NCBI GenBank assembly: GCA_001603075.1
Contig: LVBB01000139.1
Span: 141,506-205,505, forward strand
Reading direction: 5' to 3'
DNA length: 64,000 nucleotides
Source of the DNA: Phycisphaerales bacterium Planc_01
Lineage (GTDB): Bacteria; Planctomycetota; Phycisphaerae; Sedimentisphaerales; Anaerobacaceae
Part shown: positions 21,128-29,412 of the stretch, in pieces
Layout: each line of letters starts with the position of its first letter
How positions within the stretch are numbered: position 1 is the stretch's first letter
The notes under the pieces: generated by a model
Database searches by the model: none
Seen by the model: only the letters and a program-made list of their open reading frames with translations
What the model was told of the DNA's origin: nothing
Translations under genes and position numbers: made by a program

Positions 21128-22465
21128 ATGAATCGCCACAGACAGATCCACAAACTGCTTCCGGCGTTCGTTTTGGGCGAGCTGGATGAACCGCAGGCGT
21201 CGCAGGTGCGCGGCCATCTGGCACAGTGCTCGGTTTGTCGGCAGGAAACGGAGCGGTTGGGGAAGCTCCTGGCCCACGCCGCGTTGCTGGGCGAGCGGTC
21301 GGTGGATCGGCAATTGTGCGAGTCGGCGGGGCAAAGGGTCCTGTCGGCCGCGACCCGAGAACAAATGGAACGACCGCGCCTCGGACTCGACTCCGGCGGC
21401 GCGAGAATATGGAGAATCGCCATGAAGAGTGGAGTTACCAAAGTCGCCGTCGCGGCCCTGATCGTCCTGGCCGCCGCCCTCGCGTTGTACACATTCACCG
21501 GTCCCGGTGCGACCAACGTCTACGCCCAGGTCGTGGACCGGCTGCATAAGGCCCAAACGATGACCTTCAGCGTGGTCAACAAGACCGGCATCGAGACCAT
21601 GCCCACGGTGCGCACACAGATCGCCTTCAAGGAACCGGGGTCGATGCGAATCGCGAGCGCCGACGGCTTCGTGACCGTCGTGCAAGTGTCGGGTGATGAC
21701 CTGAAGGGAATCAACCTGATCCCCCTGCAGAAGAAGTATGGTGAATTCAGACTCTCCAACCTTCTCGACAATCCGAACCCCGGTCCCTACATGTCGGCCG
21801 AAACACTCCGCGCCCTTCCGGCTCAAGCCGATGAGGCGCTGGGCCGGGCCGAGATCGACGGCCGTCTGCTGGAGGGCTATCGCGTGCACCAGGACGACAC
21901 GACGGTTACGGTCTGGATCGATGCGACCACGGGCGAGTTGGCGCGGGCGGAACTGGAGTTCGCCACGGCGCCCGGAATGAATATGATCCTCAGCGATTTT
22001 CAGTTCGACATCGACCTGGGTGATGCACTGTTCAGTCTGGAACCGCCGGCCGATTACACTCCCCTGGGCGTGGAGCTTCAGGCCGATGCGACGGCGATGG
22101 CAGAGGCAGATCTGATCGCGTTCCTACGCGTGTGGTCGAGTTGGACAACCGACGGCGTCTTCCCACCTACGGTCAACGGCCCTGAACTGGGCCCGATCAC
22201 CCTGCAAATGGCCGCCGAAGGAAAACTCGTGGGCCCCGTTGCGCCCGGGTACGAAGGGGACCAGCAGTATCAGATCATGTATCGCGGCATGGCGTTTCTG
22301 GGCGGGCTGCCCATGGATACCTGGCGCTACGCCGGTCAGAACGTCCCGTTCGGCGACCCGCAGACGCCGATCTTCTGGTACCGTCCCGACGGCTCGGCAA
22401 CCTGGCGGATGATCTACGCGGACCTGCACGTCGCTGACGTGGCCCCGGAGGACCTGCCGAACTGA
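21128..22465 (+). CDS. Zinc-finger (zf-HC2) anti-sigma factor with LolA-like ectodomain
   Basis: A 445-residue protein that begins with a ZAS/zf-HC2 motif (His30, Cys34, Cys37 in VRGHLAQCSVCRQE; His8 may complete the site), typical of anti-sigma factors that hold ECF sigma at the membrane. A single TM helix lies near residues 100-120 (VAVAALIVLAAALALYTF). The outer part resembles LolA-like/DUF2092-type domains (AQVVDRLHKAQTMTFSVVNKTG...) and a type II secretion G-like C-terminal portion. The gene starts 14 bp after the ECF sigma stop and is followed by a strong terminator, so the two form a discrete operon. Confidence 0.85.
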   Translation: MNRHRQIHKLLPAFVLGELDEPQASQVRGHLAQCSVCRQETERLGKLLAHAALLGERSVDRQLCESAGQRVLSAATREQMERPRLGLDSGGARIWRIAMKSGVTKVAVAALIVLAAALALYTFTGPGATNVYAQVVDRLHKAQTMTFSVVNKTGIETMPTVRTQIAFKEPGSMRIASADGFVTVVQVSGDDLKGINLIPLQKKYGEFRLSNLLDNPNPGPYMSAETLRALPAQADEALGRAEIDGRLLEGYRVHQDDTTVTVWIDATTGELARAELEFATAPGMNMILSDFQFDIDLGDALFSLEPPADYTPLGVELQADATAMAEADLIAFLRVWSSWTTDGVFPPTVNGPELGPITLQMAAEGKLVGPVAPGYEGDQQYQIMYRGMAFLGGLPMDTWRYAGQNVPFGDPQTPIFWYRPDGSATWRMIYADLHVADVAPEDLPN

Positions 22466-22494
22466 GTCCTTCGCACGCTGTCATAATGCAGTCA

Positions 22495-22530
22495 CGGGTC
22501 GGACCGATGTGTCCGGCCCGTTTTCATTTT
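22495..22530 (+). terminator. Intrinsic terminator of the second sigma/anti-sigma operon
   Basis: A 10-bp stem CGGGTCGGAC/GTCCGGCCCG (22495-22504 with 22511-22520, one G-U pair) and 6-nt loop are followed by TTTTCATTTT. It lies 30 bp after the anti-sigma stop. Confidence 0.85.
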
Positions 22531-22920
22531 CCGGCCCCGATGCCCCACGTTTTCTGGCACCTGGCCCCTGTCCTGCAACCACAGCTACCCGCGGTTTGGG
22601 CAGTAGAGACCGTGCCGAGGAGGCTGCCCCTGATGGTCGACCGATTCCCGTCGCGGCTGATCCTTGACATGAGGGGGGCGGATGGAATAGAATCGGTGTG
22701 TTGGTCGGTTCTGGTATGTTTCGCCTCGCCCCGGGGATCGCGTGCGGCGTGCAGTCGAGGCGGGGGTCTCAAGGCTATATCCGGTCGGCCGGTCATACGA
22801 AGCACTCCCTGGCAGACTGGAATGTTGGTGTGTGGGCGCGCGGATGCCCCAGCCGGGCCGCTCCTATGCCTCCACGCATTTACGCTCCGACGGCAACACA
22901 TCAGTTAGAGGAGGACAGAC
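22531..22920. other. Long leader upstream of the LamG protein gene
   Basis: About 390 bp with no gene. It should contain the promoter and 5' leader of the large secreted protein starting at 22921. No convincing hexamer pair or known riboswitch consensus was recognised. A strong SD (GAGGAGG) ends the region. Confidence 0.4.
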
Positions 22921-25899
22921 ATGTCGCGAAAACCGATTTCCCTGATGGTATGGTTCCTGGTGGTGGGCATGACCGCCGGCAGTGCCCTGGCCGAACTGAT
23001 TGCCCACTACCCCTTTGAAGAGGGCCAGGGCACGACCACGGCCGATGCCACCGGCAACGGCAACGACGGCACCCTCAACAGCGGCGTCGAGTGGGTCACC
23101 GGCTACAAAGGTGGTGGCGTGCGTTTCGACACGGCCGGCGAGAGAATCGTGATCGGTCCTCTGGACCCCACGGCCAGGAACAACGCCATGACCCTGGCCG
23201 CCTGGATCAACTGGCAGGGCCAGGGCCACAGCATCTCCCAGCAGGGCATCATCGGCAAACGTCTCGGCTGGAGTACCACCGGCGACACGATCAAGTGGTT
23301 CTGGCAGACCAACCCGGCGGGCGATTTTCTGTTTCGAGCTGACTATGACGGAGGTGGTACGAGTTTCGGGTGGGACAACGCACTGCTCGTGCCCTATGCG
23401 AATGAGTGGGCTCACGTGGCGGTGACCTGGGATAACGGCGCCGGGGTACAGTACATCAATGGCGAGCAGGTTTCAACCGGGAACGCTACACTCAGAGAAT
23501 CTGCGAACGCCACGCCCGTGACGATTGGCTGTGTGGATTCCACCAATACCGAAACCTTTGTCGGGACCATCGACGAGGTACGGATCTACGATACGGCGCT
23601 GACGGCCGAAGAACTGGCCAAGGCCATGTCGGGCGACTACACCTCCAGCTCTGCGCCCAACCCGTCGGATGGTGCGACGGATGTTCCTCAGGATGTGATC
23701 ATGAGCTGGTCGCCCGGTGACTTCGCCGCCGCGCACGACGTGTATTTCGGGACCAGCTCGGCCGACGTGGAGGCCGCCAGCCGGGCCAATCCGATGGGCG
23801 TGCTCCTCAGTCAGGGCCAGACCGGCACAACGTACGATCCGCCTGGCCTGCTCCCGTTCGAGGGGACCTTCTACTGGCGAGTCGACGAAGTCAACGCGCC
23901 GCCGGACAGCAGCATCTTCAAAGGCCTGGTCTGGAGCTTCACGGTCGAGCCCTATGTCTATCCGATCGCGAACATCAAGGCCACCGCGTCGGCCGCCGAC
24001 GAGGGCTCCGGACCGGAGAAGACGATTGACGGCTCCGGCTTGAACGCCGCCGGTCAGCATTCCATCGATGCAGCCGACATGTGGCTGGCCTCTGCGACCG
24101 ACGGAACGCCGGTTTGGATTCAATACGAATTCGATGGGGTTTACCAACTCTACGACATGCAGGTCTGGAATTACAACGTCCAGTTCGAACGCGTCCTGGG
24201 GCTCGGGCTCAAAGACGTTACGATCGAGTACTCCCTCGACGGCGTCGAGTGGACGACGTTCGGCGAAATCGAATTCGCCAAGAGCACGTCGCGCTCCGAC
24301 TATGTCGCCAACACGACGGTGGATCTGCGCCATGTGGCGGCCCGATACGTCCGGTTCACCGCACAATCGAACTGGAACATGGGCGCGATCCCGCAATACG
24401 GGCTCAGCGAGGTTCGCTTCACCTATCTGCCCGTCAAGGCCAGAGAGCCCCGGCCAACCGCCGGTCAGGCAGGTGTGCCCCTTGATGTGACGCTCGATTG
24501 GCGAAACGGACGGCAGGCCGCCGGCCACGAACTGTACTTCAGCGCCGACCGCGCCGCCGTGGTCGCCGGCACGGCCCTGATCGGTACGCTCGACGAAAGC
24601 CGCTATACTGTCAGCGGTCTGAACTTCGGGTCGATCTACTACTGGAAGGTCAACGAGGTCAACGAAGCCGGCTCGGGTCTCTGGGAGGGTGACATCTGGA
24701 GCTTCTCGACCATCGAATACGCGCTGGTCGAAGGTTTCGAGGACTACACCGACGACATCGATGCCGGCCAGGCCATCTTCGACACATGGCTCGACGGCTG
24801 GGTGAACAACACCGGCTCGACCGTCGGCTATCTCGAAACCCCCTTCGCCGAGCGACGCATCGTCCACAGCGGCGCCCAGTCGATGCCGCTGCAATACGAC
24901 AACGCGACCTCGCCGTTCTACTCCGAGACCCAGCGTGAGTTTGAGACGATTCAGAACTGGACCGCCAACGGCGCCGACACCCTGGTGCTGTACTTCCAGG
25001 GCCGGCCCGAGGACAACGCCGCCGATACGCTGTACCTTGCTGTCAAGGACGCCGGCGGCAGAATCAAGGTCGTGATGCATCCTGCGGGCGAGGAGGCCAC
25101 GCTTGTGGCCGACTGGCAGGAATGGCGAATTCCGTTTGGCGATCTGACGGGCGTGGATCTGACCCGCGTCGATACCATCTATATCGGCGTCGGCAACCGT
25201 GCCAACCCGACGGCCGGCGGTGCGGGAACCATCTACATCGACAGCATTCAAGTCGGCCATTCCGGCTTGTCCGATCCGGGCACCAGCGGCCTGGCCGCCT
25301 CGTACTCGCTTGAAAACGGCGCCGAAGACGGCTCGGGCAATGGACGAGACGGGACGGTGATGGGTGAACCGGCGGTGGTGGATGGACCAGAAGGTCTTGG
25401 CGCGGCCCTGCTGTTCGATGGCACCGGCAGCCAGTACGTCCATCTGGGTACGTGGAATCCGTCGGCTGCGACCGGACAGCTCTCGGTCTCGCTCTGGGCC
25501 CAATGGAACGGTCTGAGCGAACACTACCAGGGTCTGATCGCCAAACGCGACTCCTGGGCGATCGACAACATGATGTGGCAGATCGAAGCCAATCGCGACA
25601 GCGGCGTGGTCAGCTTCTCTCGCAACGACAGCTATCCCGCCAGTGGCAATCCCGTCCTGCCGATCGGCGAATGGACCCATGTCGCGGTGACCTTCGACGG
25701 GACCACCGCCAGGCTCTACATCGATGCGGCGATGACCGGCGAGGGAGCGTTCTCCTTCGGTTCCGATTTGGAGGCCGCCGTGGTTTTCGGCGCCTGCCAG
25801 GGCAATGGGGAAAACCCCTTCAACGGCGCCCTCGACGAGGTACGGATCTACGACCGGGCCCTCTCGCCCTTCGAGATCAACTCCCTCGCCGGCAAATAG
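22921..25899 (+). CDS. Large secreted LamG/discoidin multidomain protein
   Basis: A 992-residue extracellular protein with a clear signal peptide (MSRKPISLMVWFLVVGMTAGSALA). Modules in order: a concanavalin-like LamG fold (about 28-230, with ADATGNGNDGTLN and EVRIYDTALTAEEL signatures), an Ig/Fn3-like repeat (SSAPNPSDGATDVP...VYFGTSSADV), an F5/8-type discoidin module (about 345-505), a second Fn3-like repeat (about 510-600), a jelly-roll carbohydrate-binding-like region (about 610-790), and a second LamG domain (about 795-990). This mosaic is characteristic of Phycisphaerae surface proteins. It has no catalytic motif and no PEP-CTERM tail. It probably binds polysaccharide. SD GAGGAGG is very strong, suggesting high expression. 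Confidence 0.88.
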   Translation: MSRKPISLMVWFLVVGMTAGSALAELIAHYPFEEGQGTTTADATGNGNDGTLNSGVEWVTGYKGGGVRFDTAGERIVIGPLDPTARNNAMTLAAWINWQGQGHSISQQGIIGKRLGWSTTGDTIKWFWQTNPAGDFLFRADYDGGGTSFGWDNALLVPYANEWAHVAVTWDNGAGVQYINGEQVSTGNATLRESANATPVTIGCVDSTNTETFVGTIDEVRIYDTALTAEELAKAMSGDYTSSSAPNPSDGATDVPQDVIMSWSPGDFAAAHDVYFGTSSADVEAASRANPMGVLLSQGQTGTTYDPPGLLPFEGTFYWRVDEVNAPPDSSIFKGLVWSFTVEPYVYPIANIKATASAADEGSGPEKTIDGSGLNAAGQHSIDAADMWLASATDGTPVWIQYEFDGVYQLYDMQVWNYNVQFERVLGLGLKDVTIEYSLDGVEWTTFGEIEFAKSTSRSDYVANTTVDLRHVAARYVRFTAQSNWNMGAIPQYGLSEVRFTYLPVKAREPRPTAGQAGVPLDVTLDWRNGRQAAGHELYFSADRAAVVAGTALIGTLDESRYTVSGLNFGSIYYWKVNEVNEAGSGLWEGDIWSFSTIEYALVEGFEDYTDDIDAGQAIFDTWLDGWVNNTGSTVGYLETPFAERRIVHSGAQSMPLQYDNATSPFYSETQREFETIQNWTANGADTLVLYFQGRPEDNAADTLYLAVKDAGGRIKVVMHPAGEEATLVADWQEWRIPFGDLTGVDLTRVDTIYIGVGNRANPTAGGAGTIYIDSIQVGHSGLSDPGTSGLAASYSLENGAEDGSGNGRDGTVMGEPAVVDGPEGLGAALLFDGTGSQYVHLGTWNPSAATGQLSVSLWAQWNGLSEHYQGLIAKRDSWAIDNMMWQIEANRDSGVVSFSRNDSYPASGNPVLPIGEWTHVAVTFDGTTARLYIDAAMTGEGAFSFGSDLEAAVVFGACQGNGENPFNGALDEVRIYDRALSPFEINSLAGK

Positions 25900-25929
25900 C
25901 CACCTCCATCAGCAGGAGTCTACGATCGC

Positions 25930-25965
25930 GGGGCCTGTACCCAACCGGTACGGGCCCCATTCCTT
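25930..25965 (+). terminator. GC hairpin after the LamG gene
   Basis: A stem GGGGCC...GGCCCC (25930-25935 with 25953-25958), extended inward by TGTACC/GGTAC pairing, is followed by ATTCCTTTG. It lies 30 bp past the stop and probably terminates the LamG transcript. Confidence 0.65.
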
Positions 25966-25981
25966 TGCCGGTAACGAACAA

Positions 25982-26018
25982 GGGGACTGCACCCGGCGTC
26001 GAACCGGATGCAGTCCCC
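25982..26018. terminator. Second long hairpin between convergent genes
   Basis: A perfect 10-bp stem GGGGACTGCA/TGCAGTCCCC (25982-25991 with 26009-26018) has an inner CCGG/CCGG pair. It lies between the convergent LamG and PA14 protein genes and may serve either transcript. The T tract is poor on both sides. Confidence 0.5.
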
Positions 26019-26076
26019 TGAAGATGCGAACGGCGTTGCCTCGTTCGTTGCTGCAACGAGGGTGACATCCACCTGC

Positions 26077-28788
26077 TTAGCGTGTCGAGATGGTGATATC
26101 GTCGTAGTAGACCGACGAAGCACCGTTGCCATACAGGTCGATCGCGCCGAGCGTGCCATGCTCGTTGTCATCCCAGACGGCGCTGACGATGAACTGCCCG
26201 TTGTAGTACTTATCGACCGTGTTGTTGTCCAGATCGATGACGTACTTCAGCTCGACCCACTCGTCGAACACGATGGTCGCCTCGCCGCCGCCCCAGTAGC
26301 CGACGACTCCGCTGTCCAGATTGAACGTCGTCTGGATCGACCAGTCCTGATTGGCGCCGTCATCGTAGCTGTTGAGCAGGATGAAGTAGCTGGTGCCGGA
26401 CGTGCCCGACGGGATGTACTGCATGGCGGAGAACTCGATCACGCCACCGGCCACATCGAACTCGTGGACGAGGTCGGCGCTGCCGACGATCTCCACCGAA
26501 TTGGCGCCACTGAAGGCAAACGCATCCGAGACCGGTGCGCCCGCTCCAGCGGTGTTGTCCCAGCCCTTCCAGCCGTTGACGCCGTGCAGGTCGGTGCCGG
26601 GGGCATAGGACTCGAAGTCCTCCACAAACAAATCCACTGCCGGTCTCCCGATCAGCTCGACTTCAGCGATCTGCATGCTGTTGGCCGAAGCCGGGTTGCG
26701 AACGGCCGGGAACAGAATCTGATAGTACGCGTACGCCACGGTATTGACGAACTCGATCGGCGTGGCATTCTGGGTGAACCGCGGCCAGGCCTCTTCCCCG
26801 GCGAAATCGACGATGTCGCCGGCGGCGATCAGCTCGTACGGGCCGTCGATGCTCTCATTCGAGCCATAGAGCTCGAAGGCGACCGGGTCGCGCTCGGGGG
26901 CATCGTTGGCCGTGGTGAACGTCAGGCCGCGAACGACGGTCGGGCCGACCATCGGCGCCACACAGAAGCCGGTGGGCTCGGTCTCGCCCTTGAAGTGCAG
27001 GTACTTGGTTCCCGCGTTGTCGTCGATCGCCAGATTCGGGGTTTCCGCGCCGGGCCAGTCGCCGTCGTTGGGAACGCCCACGACCTCGTCGCCGGGGGCG
27101 GTGACGTCGGCCTGTGCGCGAACGAGATAGGCGTCGGCGTGAATCTTGATCTGCCCGTTGGACAGGGCGTTGTCATAGATGGCCACACCGAAGATCTCGC
27201 CGTCGAAATCATCGAAGAAGCTGCTGCCATCCTCCGCCTGGGCGCCGTAACCGATGCCCACCAGGCCGGACAGACTGATGGCCGAGCTGATGCTCGCGCG
27301 ATAGACGCCGTTGACATAGAGCGCCGTCGTCCCCGCCTCTTCACTGGAGACGAAGACCAGATGGGTCGGCACGCCCGGGTTGGTCGCCACGCCGTAATCG
27401 TAGTCGGCCACGCCGAAGACGGTCGCACCATAGGTCTGGGTGTTGGGCCATTGCTCGTACTTGAGGCCGACGGTCGTATCGCCGAAGTTGCGACGGCCGA
27501 TCAGGCACATGCTCGCCTGGGTCTCGAGCGGGTTGCTCTTGAGGATGAACTCGTAGGTCATGTCGCCGCTGAACGCGCCGATATCATAGACACCATCAGC
27601 GACATCGGTGGCGAAGAAGCCCGGCTTGCCCAGCGCCACAACGCCCGCCCAAGCCTCGGGAGAGGTCATGACGTCCGGAACTACCGTGAAACTCCAGACG
27701 ATCCCGGCGACGATCGTCTCGTCGGCGGCGACCTCATCGATCTTCCAGTAGTAGGTCGTCTCGCCCATCAGGGCCTCTTCGATCTGAACGCTGGTGACCT
27801 CGAAACGGCCCAGGTAGGTGCTGGCATCGCCGGCCGCGACCAACTCGGCATCGGTGCCCAGATAGACATCATGGGCAACCGCCATCTCGCCGGCCGACCA
27901 GCTCAGCAGCGGGGTGCTCTCGATCTTCTCGGCGCCGCTGGCGGGCGAAACCGAGAAAGCAACCTGCGGGATCTGCAGAGCGCCTTGCGGGATGATCTGC
28001 TTGGCGATGCCGGGGCCTTCCCATCGCAGGTACGCCGCGGCGCCGCCACCGTTCTCATACATTTCCATGACCAGCAGATACGTCTCGCCGGCCACCAGTT
28101 CCTGCGCTGCGGAAGCGTCTTCGGTCGTGCCGCGATCGTACCAGCCGTCGGTGATCTGCACGCCGTTGAGGAACAGCCGGGCCCCGTCATCGGAGGCCGA
28201 GTAGAACGTGTACATCCCGCTCGTGGGGATGGTCAGTTCCGCGCTCCAACGGCAGGAGAACCCATCGACCGGGATGGCCGGATCGGGCGAATTCTCGCCG
28301 GGAACATCGCTGCTGCCCCAGTTGTAGTTGATCTCGCTCACCACTGTGACGACATCCGGATCGCCGTTGAGGCCCATGTTGGACCAATACTCGGCCACCG
28401 CGCCGCCCACGGCGGGATCATACGTGGTGAAGCTCCAGACCGGACCGGGGTAGATGATCCCGGAGGCGGCCCACTCGTCCACGGCCCAATAATACGTGGT
28501 CGCCACTTCCAGGACGTCCAGGTCGATCTCCGTCGCCAACGACATCGATCGGATCGCCGTGCTCGCATCTCTGGCTTCGACGGCCGCCGGATCCGTGCCG
28601 AAGTAGACGTTGTGCAGAATGGCGTCGGCGCCGACCGTCCAGGTCAGGCTGATCCCATCGACCTTGACCCACAAAGCACCATCGCCGGGGCTCGGCGCCG
28701 ATGCCTCATTGGGGTCCTGCGCCTGGCTCACCATAGCCAGACACGCGACAAGTGCACATGCTACAGTCACTACTCGCTTGCTGAACAT
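26077..28788 (-). CDS. Large secreted PA14/LamG multidomain protein
   Basis: A 903-residue extracellular protein. The signal peptide is MFSKRVVTVACALVACLAMVSQAQ. Modules in order: an Fn3-like repeat (PSPGDGALWVKVDGISLTWTVG...VYFGTDPAAV), a PA14 domain (about 128-270; YTFYSASDDGARLFLNGVQITDGW is diagnostic), a second Fn3-like repeat (about 275-385), a LamG-like fold (about 385-560), a discoidin-like region (about 570-735), and a C-terminal jelly-roll (about 740-903, FEDFESYAPGTDL-type start). PA14 and discoidin modules bind sugars. It is convergent with the other LamG protein and shares its repeat style, so the two are likely paralogous mosaics. There is no sorting tail. SD GAGGAG precedes the ATG. 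Confidence 0.87.
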   Translation of the reverse strand: MFSKRVVTVACALVACLAMVSQAQDPNEASAPSPGDGALWVKVDGISLTWTVGADAILHNVYFGTDPAAVEARDASTAIRSMSLATEIDLDVLEVATTYYWAVDEWAASGIIYPGPVWSFTTYDPAVGGAVAEYWSNMGLNGDPDVVTVVSEINYNWGSSDVPGENSPDPAIPVDGFSCRWSAELTIPTSGMYTFYSASDDGARLFLNGVQITDGWYDRGTTEDASAAQELVAGETYLLVMEMYENGGGAAAYLRWEGPGIAKQIIPQGALQIPQVAFSVSPASGAEKIESTPLLSWSAGEMAVAHDVYLGTDAELVAAGDASTYLGRFEVTSVQIEEALMGETTYYWKIDEVAADETIVAGIVWSFTVVPDVMTSPEAWAGVVALGKPGFFATDVADGVYDIGAFSGDMTYEFILKSNPLETQASMCLIGRRNFGDTTVGLKYEQWPNTQTYGATVFGVADYDYGVATNPGVPTHLVFVSSEEAGTTALYVNGVYRASISSAISLSGLVGIGYGAQAEDGSSFFDDFDGEIFGVAIYDNALSNGQIKIHADAYLVRAQADVTAPGDEVVGVPNDGDWPGAETPNLAIDDNAGTKYLHFKGETEPTGFCVAPMVGPTVVRGLTFTTANDAPERDPVAFELYGSNESIDGPYELIAAGDIVDFAGEEAWPRFTQNATPIEFVNTVAYAYYQILFPAVRNPASANSMQIAEVELIGRPAVDLFVEDFESYAPGTDLHGVNGWKGWDNTAGAGAPVSDAFAFSGANSVEIVGSADLVHEFDVAGGVIEFSAMQYIPSGTSGTSYFILLNSYDDGANQDWSIQTTFNLDSGVVGYWGGGEATIVFDEWVELKYVIDLDNNTVDKYYNGQFIVSAVWDDNEHGTLGAIDLYGNGASSVYYDDITISTR

Positions 28789-29412
28789 ACTTCATCTCCT
28801 CTTCCGAAACAAATGTGCAGGGGACCCGGCAGAATTACACACTCTGCAAGCCATGCAACGACCGACTTCGTTCACCAACGCTCTGTCGAGAAAGACACCT
28901 CCTTTCCGATTTCGACGCTTCCCTCGGACATCTTGCGTCGTGCACGGCACGCGCAGATCGCCGCTGAAAGCCCGTCCATCGCCGCAGGTCCCTTCCCTCC
29001 TACCGGCATGCGCATCGCCGGTCGGGAACAAATCCTCACAGCCGGCAACACGATGGTCTGCCGATCAGAAAGCGGATGCAAAACGACCCTGTCGATTCTT
29101 CGTTGGCTTGTGCCATGCAACGACAGGCTTCATAGGGGCAGGACATCTCACACAGCTTTCTGACCCTCCGGGGGCACGAAAAACCGCCATCCTTCTTTCG
29201 GCCCGCGAACCGGACCGGATGCGATGGGCAAATTACCCCCATATTATAGGCCATCTCCCCGGCGGCGTCAAGTGGCGGATTTCCCATTTTAACACCCAAA
29301 AGGGCGCCTCCTCCGGGCCTCGGGCAGACCGGTCTTGGGGCTGTGATTTCCACATCAGAAGGGTACCGGCCGTCTTACTCCCGCCGTCGTCGGCCCGCAG
29401 AACGTCCTTGCG
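28789..29412. other. Long leader upstream of the PA14/LamG protein gene
   Basis: About 620 bp with no convincing gene. On the minus strand it contains a hairpin CGACGC/GCGTCG (28913-28918 with 28935-28940) followed about 10 nt later by a GGAAAGGAGG SD-like sequence and a GTG that opens only an 8-codon frame. This resembles the SD-preceded short frames in the leader at 54.9-55.2 kb. A long 5' untranslated leader is likely. Confidence 0.4.

Noticed and set aside
26008..29163. A 1051-codon frame antisense to the PA14/LamG protein gene
   Set aside because: The same high-GC shadow effect; the minus-strand gene has a signal peptide, SD and recognisable domains.
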